NCBI RefSeq assembly: GCF_000208865.1
Contig: NC_018387.1
Span: forward strand, 1,178,001-1,242,000
Direction: 5' to 3'
DNA from: Neospora caninum Liverpool
Lineage: Eukaryota; Apicomplexa; Conoidasida; Eucoccidiorida; Sarcocystidae
Length of the DNA: 64,000 bases
The translations under genes were made by a program, and so were the position numbers. Below the pieces are notes generated by a model. The model made no database searches. It was not told the DNA's origin and saw nothing but the letters and a program-made list of their open reading frames with translations. Shown one piece after another: positions 25,501 to 37,200 of the stretch; the first letter of the stretch is position 1, and each line of letters begins with the position of its first letter.

Positions 25501-27920
25501 GAAAAAGGCGGAAGGCAGAACACTCAGACGGACAGGGAGACAGTCTGAATATGCCGTGCACCTCCCTCTTGCCTCACGATTCCCAAATATCCAAATTATT
25601 TATTCGCATTGAATGCATGCACGCACTTCCTCCCTGGACCTTCAGCCCGACCTCGGCACCCACAGAGCACCGCAAACCCTCCACAGAAATGCAACACAGC
25701 GGTACCTCGAGGCCAGCATATGCATATGGAGTCCACGCGGATGAGAATATCTAGGCATGTGTCTCCATAAACGTATAAAGAAAGATGAATATGCGTGTAT
25801 AAATGTATAGATATATGTGTACAGGCAGAAACAGATGTGCCGAAACAGAGGAAATGCATGCCATCTCCCAGTGATTGTTGTGATCCTGCACACAGCCTCG
25901 CCTCCGCGAGCGAGTACACGCAGTCTCGGAGTTGCCATCAATGCGTCCTCGTTGCGTTGGGTTGCACAGAGGAAGAGCCCGATTCGCACAACACTTCATT
26001 CCAGCGAAAACCTACCTTGAGGAAGCACGCCGAGAGTCTCTCCTCCGTAGAGAACCTGCTTCTTCCCGTCTGCATCCTGAAACCCGCAGCCAAGAGCGAG
26101 AGCACGCGAGGGAAATGAAAACGTTTCATTACTGTCTCGCGCCGAGAAAGGAACGCATCCTCTCCGGTTGGCGAAAAACGTCTCGCAAAGGGGTCCTCCC
26201 CTCTCTCCGTCGCCGCTGTCACCCTTTCTCTTTTTCAAAACTCGCTGACGTCCACGAATATCCATTTTTCTCCGGTTTTTTCGGCCTACTTCCCTGCGTG
26301 CACGAATGCCTACACAGACGGTCCTGACTCTCTCTTAACGCTTCACCCGCGGTTTTTACGTGGATCGATTTCCGCAAAAATGCGACCGCCGCCGACCTGC
26401 CTTCGTCTCTCGAGCTCGCTCGTTTCCTGCTGAGTCGTGTGTCTCGCTTTCCGCGCCTCCCCGAATCGCGCTGTCTCTTTCTGCATGCACTATATGTAGC
26501 AATTGTGCGCATGTAGACTGCTCAACGAGAGGAAGCGTACGTCGTCTAGGCGTTCTCTTGTCGACGCGAGGCTTCCAGAGTCTATGCGCCGTCCCCTCTC
26601 CTCTGTCTCTTTTTACCTCAAAGTGGAGAAGATGAGGAGCGTAGCGGCGATGCGGATGCGCAGCCGAGACACCGGTCGCCATTTGGACGAGGATTTTCAT
26701 GCCCAGGCGGCGAGCCTCCTAAGGAGCACAAACCCGCAAAGGGCCCCGGCGATCTCCCACGGGCGCATCCGAGGAACACGAAACCGGTGCATGCGAAAAA
26801 AGAAACGTGGGACGCGGCACAGTGCACGGAACACATGCCAGTGACGCGAAGACAGCGATGCAAAGAAACCTTCGGCAGATAATAAATCGAGGCGAGCGAA
26901 AGCGACGGGAAAATGTGAGTGCGCCAGGCAGGTGAACAAGACCTCGACGCAGAGGCAAGACCCGAAAAATCTCGGAACGATGGAGGGGCGTTCTGTGGCA
27001 AGGAGACAAAACCGGAAACACGCAGTCAGTTGAAAACGGAGTTTCGACAGGAAGAGAGACGAGGACCGAGAAAGGAATCAGAAAAAAAACCTCGCTCCAC
27101 GGACCTGGACGACTTCCATGAAACCGCCTACGCCGCCGAGAAGGCCGCACGGGGCTGCTCGACAAACGGAAGCAAACGGGCTGGCGTCGGGGTTGTTGTA
27201 GTCGAAGTCGCCTGAGAAAAAGAAGCGAAAGGTGCGCGTGAACGGCGACTGAGAGGATAGACGCGACGGGGCAAAGCCGCCACGCGAGACAAAGGGAGAC
27301 CCACCGCAGGGAGACACTCGAGAAACACACGCACTGGGAGCAGAGAGCGGCATAGGGAGAGAAGGCACCGGTTTTAGACACATTCGCGAACACCTGCTGC
27401 GTCGACGCCTTGCGACACCAATCGAGACGCACATGCATGCAGCCGGCGAGCGGGACTCCTGCGCTTTGCCCCAAACCCCCCCGACACGCGCGTGTGAATC
27501 CCGGACACGGCGCACACACACATAGACACATACACACTAGCCACTGGTACAAAACCGTGTGCTGACAGCTTCTTCGCCACGTACGCATAGGTTGTTTGTG
27601 CATACGGGAAGAAGGGCACACCTGCCCTTACCATAAGACCTTTCCGTGTTGCTTACCATCGGAATCGTAGACCACGTCCCCACAGTCTCTCTCCATCACG
27701 CCGGTGACCAGCGTCGCCGTGACGCCTGCGTCGGCGAGGGTGGGAAGCGATTCGGCGATGCACGCGAAATTTCCTCGCTGAATAACTTTTCCTGAGAGAG
27801 CCCAAGGCCGGAAGAAAGAGAGGAGGAGTCACCACTGCTCTCGTACACACTGAGCAAGACCCAACTGTATTGGCTTCCAACACGATCCATAAACACTGCC
27901 TTCCCATCCAATACATATAT

Positions 27921-27956
<36 letters not shown>

Positions 27957-30900
27957 TTCCATATATAAACGTATGTATACCGTACAGATGTGCATATATG
28001 CTTGCTTGTACGTAGTTGTGCAGGTGCATTCATTCTTTTGGAATGGTCGGCGTAGACGGAGAGGGAACGGTGCCTACCTGTTTCTTCATCCCACTGGGCC
28101 TCATGGCTGTCGACGAAGACTTCGTGTAGCTGGAGATTTCGCGTCTCTTCGGGGAGAACAACGACTCGCCCCTGCAAAGTGCATGCAGACAAAAGCCAAG
28201 GTGGTGTCTCCCACTGGAGCCCGTCGCCTGCTTTCCCCCTCCCATCGCCAGAGAACATGTTCTCTCTTCGGCAGGATCTTCACTCGCCCCCGCATTTGTC
28301 GCCACACCGTAGATCCCTTTCGCTGTTTCCTTCAATCGCAACTGCCGACTTTTCCTTTAGCTGGGGAGTCGGGGACGCGCCGCCGAGCCTCGGATGAAAG
28401 ACGCCAGCCCACTGTAGCCGGCGGCTTCGTCTCCCTTTTCCGCCGTTTGCGCGAGAGGGAAGCACTCTAACCTGCAGCGGAATGCACTCGTCGAGCAGCT
28501 TCTTGTGATGGCTCTCGTGGGGCCGTGGGCCGAGCGCAGAGTCGAACTCTCTGTGTTCCTCAAATCGCCTCATCAGGCGGTGATGCGGATTTGGCGATTT
28601 CACCGGAAACGCCGCAGCGAGCGCCGCCGCCGCCGCGTGAGCCGCCGCCGCCCCTGCCGGACCCTCAGCTGCGCGGCGTCGATCAGCCCGAGGTTTCGGG
28701 GACAGACACCCCACAGCCTGTCCCTGGAGCCGCCCCGTCTCCCCGCAGGCGCGTGGCACGGCCTCAGGCTCAATCAGCGGGGCGGAGAGAACCGCCGCAG
28801 ACGCCGTGGGGAAAGAGCTGCCTGAACTCCCCGGCAATGCGCCGTAGGAGACGGCGCGTTCGACTACCCACCTGTGGAGAAGGAGAGAAGAGAACGAGAC
28901 GCCGAAAGCGGACAGCATACAGACAGGAGGCTATGAGTGGCACATGCGGACCGTAGGTATAACCATCACGAACATGAAACACGAATTACCCCAAGGACAA
29001 CCGCTTAACTCCCGTAAACCCCAACCGTAAACCGTGGATTCTTTGGGTGTCCAAGTCCCAGCCTAGGTTTTTTTGCGACAGAGAGCCGTGGCTGAGCAGT
29101 ATGGAAACAGGTGGACCTGCTGGATGGTGCACGAAACGGGCGCTCAAAGATGAAGGAAGGCGCGACGCGGGGACGCCGGCGAGAGGAAGGGCGGAAGGGA
29201 ACAGGCGCGTCTGGGAACTACCGACGGCAGCGCGTGAAAACGCATATCGCAGCAAAACCGCAGAGGGTCCAGCGACCGCCCGCGGTTCCCCACTAGCGCC
29301 TTTTCTGCACCACAGGGAACTGTGTGTCAATCCCAGACACAAATGCGTCTGTACACGTCTGCGCACCTACAGCATGCAGGGCGATAGGACTGTTTATAAG
29401 CTTTATTCAGGGGAGTACATACTACCAGTTGGGTTCTACGGGTACAGATCTTTTGAATGCACAGTGAATACACGCAGGGACAGAGAGAAAGATCCTGAGA
29501 ACGCGCCTAGCCACCCCGCGAGAGAGAAACAGATCTTCGACAAGACCGCCGTACGGTCCCCACACGCGTGTCCAAGTCCATATTCGTAGGTTCATCTCCA
29601 TCTCAATCGCCCATCTACGCAGATGGTCACATGTACATGTGTACCTATTTTTGTGCATGTGTATTCCAAGGTGGCGTGTCCATAAGTGTGTCGAGAGAGA
29701 GCGCGCGGATTGGTTTTCTTACCACGACCCGTCGCTTTCCTTTGCTCTGCAGATTCGCCAGTCGTAGAATCCGCACCGTGTGAAGACGCCAAAGTCGGCG
29801 GTTCCGAGCCAGCGCTGTCTCCGCCACTGCGCCGGTGTCTCTCCGCCGGTCGGGGCAGCTGTCTCCGCAGCGGCGGCTGCAGACACGGACTGTGGGGTGG
29901 GCGGCAGCGACTGGAGACAGACCCAAGAGAAAGTGTGGTACGAGTAAATCTCTGCGGTGCTCGCGCGGCTGAACGACGGAGCAGTGACGATTGCAAAGAC
30001 GTCTGTCGGTTCGTCAGACGACGCGGGCGACGCGCCGCACGGCCGGCACGTCTCAATCAAGACGGTGAGGACGAAACGGTCGCCGACACTGCAGAGCGCG
30101 CACGAAGAGGGAGAGAAAGAAGCAGTAAGACGCGGGCAAAAAAGAAACCGCCGACCCGAAGCACGCGAGGCCGCAGGAGACGAAGAGGCGCAATGCGGAC
30201 GGGGACAGCATTTGGCAGCACACAACAAAAGCGAAAGGTGCGCGAAGCGACACCCTATTGAGGCTTGAAACCGGAGGACACAGAAAAAAAGAAGTGGGAA
30301 AGCGGTGTCTCTGGTTCAAAGATCTGGCTTCTCCAAACTTGAACCACGAGACAGAGAAGACTCTAGGCAACCGGGCCTTTGTGCCTGAGCGCGGAATACA
30401 AACAGCTGAAGGAGGGGGGATCCTGGAAACCGCTGATCATACGAGCATCTGAGGAGTCATTTTCTCTTCCCCTTCCTACCAGCGATAACACGAGTCCAAA
30501 TATCACGTCTAAAACCAAAAGAGGAGACAGGTCTCAGAACACGAATCGGACAGAGATAAAAACCTAACAGCCGACATAACTGGAGAGACACCGACACACG
30601 TACTTCTTGATGAGAGGAACGAAAGGTTGGCGGAGTTGCCAGTCGTGCCTGGAGACAGAACAGCACAAAGGAAACCGACAAATGCGCGGACTGCGCGAAA
30701 GGTGTGAAAAATCGTGTTTCTCAGGTCGCGACGCGCCTCGCACCGCGCAGCTGCGTTCGCCTCCCCCTCTGACGTAGACAGCAAGCGTCATCCACCGAAG
30801 TAGAGATGCACGTAAAGTGCACATGCAAACGCCGATGCGGCGGAACTCCACAAAGATAGAGATATAGATGTGCACGTGCTGTTACACGCGGTAGCAACCG

Positions 30901-33900
30901 CGAAAGCCGAAATTGACGCCCTGAATGGACGACGAGGACGACGAGCGACCGGTCAGAACCCCAGCTGAAGCCCTACCAACGTATACATCTACATATTCAT
31001 ATATATATATATATATATGTAGATATAGATATACATGAACATATGTGTATGTGTGGTATGTGAAGGGTGCATACCGTTAGGCGAGTTGGAGAGTGTACGT
31101 GTTGAGACGTGTCTGGTAGCATTCCGAGTGGCCTACCTGTCGTAGAACGCATTGAGGAGTTTTACAGCTTCGAGCCGAATGAGAGCGTCGTTGTTTCCGA
31201 GGAGAGCAATGAGGAGTTGTTCGAGGCGGTCGCGACTTGCACACTTGGTGCCTGCAGCCTGGGCGGCGGCGCCGTAGAAGCAGCTGTGCCACACGTCGAG
31301 CGTGAGGTCGGCGAAGCAGTCGCGTACCGCCTCGACGGCTGCAGACGTCAACAGCGTCACGTGCCAGTTGAATTTTTCCCTGGTCATTCTCCAGCATCCG
31401 ACCGTTCCCCCTCGGCCGCCCGCGGCGGCTTCGCCAGGCGTCAAACCGCTCCGGCTGCTGTCGAGGACGACGCGCATTGCGTGGTGCGCACGGTGGGTCA
31501 CCATATCCTCCGAGGAGCGGAAGAAGTCCGGAAAGCGGAGTCGCGCGACGAACGCAATCGTCAGTCTCCTCAGCGAAGCGGACGGCGCGCACGCAGAGAA
31601 CGCCGGCGACGCGTGCGCAGACTCGCCGAGAGTGTCCCCGCCAAGACGCGCCTGTGGAAGTCTGCACGAGGCGCTTTGGTTCCCGAACGCGTGGGAGCGA
31701 GCAGGCCGACCATGAAACCCGTCGCCATTGGGCGTCCCGTCCAACACGTCAGACAGCGGAGATGCGCCCCGCGCGCGCGTGTCTTCCTCGGTCTTTGCGT
31801 TTCGACCGCCCTGAGACGTGTCTGAAGACGCGTGGTCCTCGCGCGGCACGCCGGCTTCACATTCGCGACTGCTCGGCGACGCACCCTTTTGGCCGAGCGA
31901 GTTTGCGGCTGCTTTCCCCTCACCCTTGCGGCGACTCTTTTCTTTCGAGCCGGTTCCTCGTCCGACCTTTTCGGCACCGCCCTTGCCCTCAGCAGTCGGT
32001 GGGGCCAGCAGCTTGTCGCTTTTGTGCGAGCGGTCCTCGCCCGGCGCGAGCGACGGGGACTTGGTCACCTGTCCGCAACCCGTCAAGATGAGGTGGGCAA
32101 TGAGCGCCGTGAAGTACGCGTCGAAGCGACCGCCGCTGCAACAGCAGAAATGCAAGACTTCGCTGTCGATGACGAGGGTCACGCACAGACGCGTCGTCGC
32201 CGTCTCAGGGTCCGGCCGCTCTTCGATTCGAATCAGAGACGCGAGAGACGAGGCGCAGAACGCGCACGGCGGACGGGAACTCAAGGGGAGAGGACCGCCG
32301 AAGCCTCCGCTGCCGACGACGCCGCTGGTGTCGTAGACGCCGCTCGACGAGGGTCCAGACGGACTCGGCGCATTCGGCCCAGAGGAGAAGGAGAAAGCTG
32401 AAGGCGCGCCCGTGGAAGTGCTCGGGAGGCTGCTGCTCCCTAGACTCCGAAAACTGCTGGGGCGAGAGTGAAGAAACGTCGACGCCAGCTGCGACTGTTG
32501 TTGCTGGTGTTCGCGGAGTTGCTCCGCCTGTTGCTGCCGGCAGACCGAAGTCCAGCAGCCTCTCTTCAACTCGAACACGACGTCAAACGGAAGGCGCTCG
32601 TCTCCCGGGGCCTGCGTCTCCGCGGCGTTTTCCTTTCCATCTGCTGACATGGAAGTCCACGCGGGAGTCGTGGCCGCAGTCGACCGGCCCCGGCCGTCTC
32701 CAGCGGACAGCGTCGAGGCCCCGGCACTCCCCGCTCGGTCCGGAGGCTCCAGCGACCCTTGCGGGGTCAAGAGGCCCGACAAGCCTGAGAGGGAGAAAAC
32801 GAGGAGTTTAAGCGCAGTGGAGAGTTGTCTCGAAGCGGACACTGCAAACACCAAAAACACTGGGTGTCTGTGCACGCAGGAGAGAGACGCACGGTTGAGG
32901 AGACAGCTAAAACAACTAGACACTCACCCCTGGATGGGGTGCACGTCACACAGCAGCTGCCTTCGTGCTGCGTATGCTTGCGGACGCAATTCGCCCCATG
33001 TCCTGCGACAAGGCGAACCCCGCAGCGATTCGTTTTTGTCTCCGTCGCGCTTCCTCAGGAGCCCTCGGGAACCAGAAACACGGTTGCATGCATTTTACTT
33101 TTGTCGCTCACTGCTGGGAAGAAGGGCGCCCGCCGTCATGAGGCCTAGCCCCGCCGGCATCGGGCCCCGGCCGTCGCCTCGCGGTCCACCGACAGCCGCG
33201 CTGGCTCCGCTGCCTGCGCATGCCGGCGCTTGCGACTGCAGCATTTGCCAGAGAGAAGAGATCTCGAATTCGTTGGTTTGAATTCTCAAGGCGGGTGAGG
33301 CAGGGGATCGGGAGTCGCCGGGCAACTGCTGCTGGAGCGGTGTCTCCTCTGGGGACTCCTGCTGCGGAACAGTGGAAGTCCCGCTCTCCTGTTTCCTTCC
33401 TTCGCTTTCGCCTTCCCGACGGGAGGCAGCGAGTAGCGACGCGAAGGTCTGGTGGAGTTTCAGGAGCAAGACTGTCCAGCCGAGGCGCTCGCCATCTTCA
33501 TCACCGGAAGCCGGGAAGGCCTCGCCCGCCGCCTCGTCCGCGCAAGGGGCTGGGGCGACCGGAGGCGGCCAGCGCGCGACCCCACACGTCTCCTGCATGT
33601 CGTACAGTTCCTCGCGAATCTGCCGGAGGTATTTCGACTGCAAGGCTTCGTCAAATGTCTGCGACGACGACGCACACGCCGGCGAGGCTGGGGCGGAACA
33701 AACAGCGGACCCGAGAAGGGACGAGCGAGGGCGAGGAAAGAGATGAGCGAAGAGAAAGAAAGGATGCCAAAGAGACAGAGTAGGGCAGTGCGAACGAGAC
33801 ACTGAAGAGGGGGCGAAGAGAAGACAGAGACTCCGGCAAACATCCAGGCACGCAAGAAAAACGAATAAAGACGCAGATGATGAAAGCGGAAGGCTGAACA

Positions 33901-34240
33901 GAGAAGGTTGTGGAAATGCGGAGGGAGCGGTGTGACGCTAGATTTTGCGATCACTCTCAAAGCGGTCCGTGTTTGTGCAACGTCTCTACGGCCGGTGGCC
34001 GCAGCCAGATTGTGCAAGGACGCCACGAAAGGGCCGACGAGGCGTGCTTTGCAGACTGCGGGAGTGTGCTAAAGGGCGGGCGAAACAGGAGGCATTTCTG
34101 AGCGACAGGCTGCGCGGCGAGCGATTTGAACTCTGCCTGTGTTCGGTCACACGCTCTCGCTTTGCTAAGCTACCCACCTGGAAGCGCAGGTGTGCTACTG
34201 ATGCGGTCAGATGCATGCGCCGGCCGGCGGCAGAAAACAT
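5402..34240 (-). CDS. giant fused GH13-like / GT5 glycogen (starch) synthase / CBM48 protein
   Basis: Single gene of about 41 exons coding about 3,100 residues. Order from the N terminus: unknown region (about 1-750), pre-GH13 module (about 753-1023), GH13-like barrel (about 1024-1530), linker (about 1530-2320), GT5 synthase (about 2320-2840), charged insert (about 2840-3010), AMPK-type CBM48 (about 3010-3101, stop at 5402-5404). The GT5 part would extend alpha-1,4-glucan chains of the storage amylopectin in the cytosol; coccidian synthases of this type are thought to use UDP-glucose. Start: ATG at 34238-34240, followed by 21 codons and a GTGGGT donor in phase with the next exon. An upstream in-frame start near 34378 would add about 46 residues. 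Exons are listed in the module entries that follow. Every junction closes in phase except 20665/19816. From memory, amoebozoans and red algae carry comparable GH13-like/GT5 fusions; that is not verified here. Confidence 0.85.
6074..6092. repeat. short (AT)n array in a synthase intron
   Basis: About 18 bases of AT repeats in the intron between exons 39 and 40 of the synthase gene. Confidence 0.85.
7464..14760 (-). CDS. synthase exons 26-38: GT5 glycogen/starch synthase catalytic domain
   Basis: Exons 14644-14760, 14065-14114, 13747-13835, 13028-13197, 12223-12349, 11608-11713, 10878-11034, 10483-10627, 10036-10144, 9446-9525, 8841-8945, 8151-8322 and 7464-7593; all phases agree. Reading in order: ICFVTPELGRWSTVGGLGVM, ELGQEVWVVSPYYDRNR, IITNDWPTCLIPAY, TTFYHIIHNLDSSYEG, QCDGWGTVSPSYRDEL, LLAFIGRITQQKGVHLI, QILVGGMANWNDGYA, FGLMPSLFEPGGIVQHEFF, GTPVIAFRTGGLKDTVREG, NGFTFDAYTAGDF. 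This is a complete GT-B fold with the E-x7-E signature (EPGGIVQHE). The classical KxGGL nucleotide-sugar loop reads TVGGL, and the C-terminal KTGGL reads RTGGL. About 515 residues, the normal GT5 length. Confidence 0.95.
12442..12466. repeat. (AT)n array in a synthase intron
   Basis: AT run in the intron between exons 29 and 30. Confidence 0.9.
12772..12807. repeat. (AT)n array in a synthase intron
   Basis: Uninterrupted AT run of about 35 bases in the same intron as the previous array. Confidence 0.95.
13639..13660. repeat. (AT)n array in a synthase intron
   Basis: AT run in the intron between exons 28 and 29. Confidence 0.9.
15290..20770 (-). CDS. synthase exons 19-25: linker between the GH13-like and GT5 modules
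   Basis: Exons about 20665-20770, 19615-19816 (or -19814), 18923-19174, 18292-18422, 17432-18081, 15938-16857 and 15290-15408. About 790 residues. Recognisable stretches include RYPGYPGGLGTPFGATRTDA, FDLNSIHRHYVERRRLRQSD, RAILVDVRNPDGSSLTQAHR, HSLVLVVTNLSEKTLHDKSI (looks like a beta-sandwich strand set) and ELDLLAEFLEELAFALRYRE (helical). A short repeat SPLACAS is encoded by GCATGCAAG units near 16420-16490. The first exon here is the weakest: only the predicted phase supports it, and its junction to the next exon needs either an AGAG acceptor or a missed exon. The region may carry an amylase C-terminal beta domain. Confidence 0.65.
15720..15822. repeat. compound AT/GTAT microsatellite in a synthase intron
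   Basis: About 100 bases of AT runs with embedded GTATAT and GTTATAT, in the intron between exons 24 and 25. Largely self-complementary. Confidence 0.95.
20892..28171 (-). CDS. synthase exons 7-18: GH13-like barrel, nucleophile position changed
   Basis: Exons 28078-28171, 27657-27791, 27105-27211, 26617-26718, 26016-26076, 25411-25491, 24481-24611, 23609-23758, 22743-23034, 22018-22199, 21596-21698 and 20892-20963. Landmarks in order: LQLHEVFVDSHEAQWD; GNFACIAESLPTLADAGVTA; NPDASPFASVCR; RLGMKILVQMATGVSAAHPH (barrel strand, region I); ETAILNYRKLATWQLF; KKFGIDGVRIPNAQNLPQ (region II, where Asp is expected after the Arg-x pair but Pro is read); GGYWSLASLG; ANPFYVKLCRSVW; PDFLFIGECWTE (region III acid retained); SSGIVP; FAMHHNLPRGAVLIQ; LVYGRAAWAAVDLL. 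About 50 residues are inserted after GECW. The fold call is strong, but hydrolytic or transferase activity is doubtful. Confidence 0.82.
21436..21467. repeat. (AT)n array in a synthase intron
   Basis: AT run in the intron between exons 17 and 18. Confidence 0.9.
22520..22670. repeat. compound AT/GTAT microsatellite in a synthase intron
   Basis: About 150 bases mixing (AT)n, (GTAT)n and GTATATGTTATAT units, between exons 15 and 16. Confidence 0.95.
27922..27953. repeat. (AT)n array in a synthase intron
   Basis: AT run in the intron between exons 7 and 8. Confidence 0.9.
28472..30648 (-). CDS. synthase exons 4-6: module just before the GH13-like barrel
   Basis: Exons 30604-30648, 29723-30088 and 28472-28871. 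They encode HDWQLRQPFVPLIKN, then LTVLIETCRPCGAS, EIYSYHTFSWVCLQ and DFGVFTRCGFYDWRI. An Ala/Pro-rich insertion precedes HHRLMRRFEEHREFD and KKLLDECIPLQ. The beta-strand-like pattern with GFYDWRI suggests an N-terminal beta domain as commonly found ahead of GH13 barrels; this is inference. The donor of the third exon is GTTAGA. Confidence 0.75.
30996..31022. repeat. (AT)n array in a synthase intron
   Basis: AT run between exons 3 and 4. It is the last such array before a stretch of about 19 kb without any. Confidence 0.9.
31137..34240 (-). CDS. synthase exons 1-3: N-terminal region of unknown function
   Basis: Exons 34178-34240, 33112-33658 and 31137-32784. The region encodes about 750 residues, beginning MFSAAGRRMHLTASVAHLRF. 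It alternates short ordered-looking stretches (YLRQIREELYDMQET, WTVLLLKLHQTFASLLAAS) with long Ser/Pro/Gly/Gln-rich low-complexity tracts, including Gln-rich EQLREHQQQQ. The last 200 residues look structured (FARLRFPDFF-like segment, LLTSAAVEAVRDCFADLTLDVW, LIALLGNNDALIRLEAVKLL) and hint at an alpha-helical, HEAT/ARM-like fold; that is a guess. Splice phases (0 then 1) match the neighbouring exons. No known domain was recognised. Confidence 0.75.
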
Positions 34241-37200
34241 GGATTTGAAGGCGGTGCGTTTCCCCGCATATGCCTCAAACCCACTGGCGCGGATGGAACG
34301 ACGAACGCACATGGAAAGGCCCGGGAGACAATACAGTGGCCTGTGGTGGAGTGTATATTCTATCTTTTGCAAGATCACTCACTCTGTAGCTGGTGGAGTA
34401 AGGAGAGAAGACGGGGCGAGAGCATGGCCTCCAGAAGTCTAGGCTTCTGGGGTTTTCCAGTGACCTCCATATTGTGGCTGTAGATCTCCATTTTGCCTCT
34501 TGTCTCTCCCGGTGGCGGAGGCGACGACACAGTCGCTCACGCGTTTTCGGAGCGATTCTCTCCCCTGGAACGGGGACGAGAGACCAACCAGCTAGTGCAG
34601 TTCAGCTCCCTCTTCGTGTCTCGTCTGCCGCTTGACCGTTTACCAGTTTCCCACTCCTTTCGGCCGGGCTCTGCGGTGTGACGCGGTCGGTCTCTTTCGG
34701 CCTTTTCTCAGCGGGTCTCAACATCGGCGGGTCGCGGCGGAGCTTGAGAGAAACGTGGGGAAGATAAACCACGGCAAAGCTGTGTTAGAGAACGATGACG
34801 AAAGGAGAAAACGGAAGCACAGAAAAAAGTCAGGCTTCTACGAGGAAGACGCAAGTCAATGTGGAGACACCGTGGTCAACACGCAGAGCGCGTTCGTGGC
34901 GCGCATACTCAATTTCTCGTTCGCGTGTCTGTAGACTCTATACGGAACTCGTTTTGACGAATTCCGTAGCAAGGAAAGGAAACTTCACCCGATCCGTTGT
35001 CAGTTCAGTTCCTCCCGTTGCGAATTTCCCTTGTGTCTGCACGAATACTCGGGCTGGGGGCTGTAGGTACGAGACTGATCTGAGGCCCGATCTCTCGTGA
35101 GGCGAGCGCGTACTGAGCTCCAAGTTCGACGAGGCGCTGAGCAGTGCAGAGGGAAAAGTGAACGGACACATTCCAGAAAGTCTACTGCTCGACTTCAAAA
35201 TTCGGACGCAAAGACGTCATGGTCCGATGTGACCTCGTTGCCGCATGCGCCATATACGCGGAACAGTCGAAGCCTCAGTCGCGCGCGTGACGGTGTGCCG
35301 GGCGAGCGCAAGCAAATTGGCGATCTCTGTTGAATCGAATGACAGGACGACAGCGGCTGACCAACGAAAAGCGGATTCCTCCAGCGGTCACTGAAAGGTT
35401 TAGAGCACACAAAAACCCCTCAGCGGCGATGGGCCACAGACAAGCAAAGTCGAGAGCTTTGTGCAGCCGGAAAAACATCGAAAAACTGAGAGTCGGGCAC
35501 CTCACTAGCGTCGACGGAAAGCGCAAATATCGGTTGAACGCATCCGTCAACAAGGTGGAGAGACAGTCGAGCGCCGGACCAAGGGAAGTATACAGGAATT
35601 GCTAGAAGTGTGACACGAAGTCGCAGAAGAAAACAAACACAGATCTGCCTGAATCCGTGTTTAAAATAGGACAGAGGCGCAGACGTTCTGGTACACAAAG
35701 AGAGACGTACTTAGTGGGAATGTTACCAACTGCAACGCTCAAGGAGGACGAAAATGTCGAGAATCGCGGTGAGCAACCCCGTGAGGCAACTGCGACTCGT
35801 AGAGTTGCGAGAGTCACGTTCCAAGAGTCTTCTCTGGTCTTGAAATGCACTCAAGCGGAAGAACGGCAGGTACGAAGGTGGGTACAGAGTTGAAAAGCGT
35901 ATAAAACTCAAAACAGCATCCATCCGTATGGGCGGCGGCTGCTCGCAAGGCCTTTCAGTGTTAGTGTTGACGTAAAAGCAGAATCGAAGCGGAAAAAGGG
36001 AAAGCGAACAAGAGAGAAATTAGAAGGCGGCAGACACACACACCTAGGCTTGTTTGCGGTTCGAAAATCAGTCACCGCCCGCCTTCCCAGCCCGCCGCGC
36101 TTTTTGCCCAAAACAGCGTCTGGGTCCTTTCCGCAGCCGGTCGATTCTTCACCGGTTTTGTAGTTTTTGTGCCTGTTTTTGTTTCTCCACACAGATTCCA
36201 CAACTTATTCGAGTTCTCGTGTCATGCTGCTGTTATGTGTCAGTATTGCCAGTCGTTTGCTGTCGAAAATGAAACACGATTCGGCATGCAACAACGGGTT
36301 GGCCTCCTCTGGGGCGGAGTCCATAGCAAGGAACGTTTGAAGAAGTTAGTGCCTCTTGGAAACAGTGGAGCTACTTTGCGTGTTTTCAACCCGCGATTCG
36401 ATCGAGTATAAAAGGTCGGGTATAGTGGCAGACAGTGAACCGTTTTCCCGAACGATCACAGCGTGGTAACGATCCATCGCTAGTTCCCCGACGAAAAATG
36501 GTAGTGTTGCCGCATCCGCGATCCTTGTGTCCGAATGAGATGCCTAGCGAAAAATCAGCGTTGAGCAGGAGAATTTGGTGGCTGAGTTCCAGTGGGTTTC
36601 TGCGCATCACTCTGAAAAGTGTACGCTCGGTTTGCATACTGCATAGACGCGCGATGTTTCGGGGTGCAAACGCGGCTGTACCTGTGTCTTGTGATGGTCA
36701 CCGCGTATACCTAATGAGAACCGGCTTCAGGTTGTTGTCTTGGAGAAGAGGGGGAAAAGCAATAATGCTAGCATTTGGCGTAGCCGACAGCTGAACAACC
36801 AGAATGTCATTTTGCAGGTGTGAACCGTCGTGGTACCCCACAGTGGGACGCTCGTACCTGAGAGTTTCACTGTGTCTCGGGAAAGAAGGATACATTCACG
36901 GTGCCAAGACAGCACGGAACATTAGTGTAGTGGATAGGAACGATACATGTGGGCTGTTGAAACACCACGTGTCGGGAGCTGTTTTTTCAACGTTTTCTGA
37001 CCTACGAAGAAATTATTCAGGCATGGTGGAGACAAAGGAAGGATAAAGTGAAGGACTGTGTAGTGGTCCAGGGATGTGGCATGATCTTGTGTAAGAAGCG
37101 TAAGTCTGCTACCGGCCCCTATGATTGGCGCCACAACCGCAAAAGTGCGATTCTGCCATGGCAGTATATGACAGAGATGCAAAAGAGAGAAGTACGCGTG

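Noticed and set aside
29385..29460. possible mitochondrial DNA insertion (lower-GC patch in a synthase intron)
   Set aside because: It looks different from its surroundings, but I could not match it to coxI, cob or coxIII. A search against the mitochondrial genome would decide.
36407..36414. TATAAAAG box
   Set aside because: No gene starts nearby on either strand, and coccidian promoters generally lack a classical TATA box.
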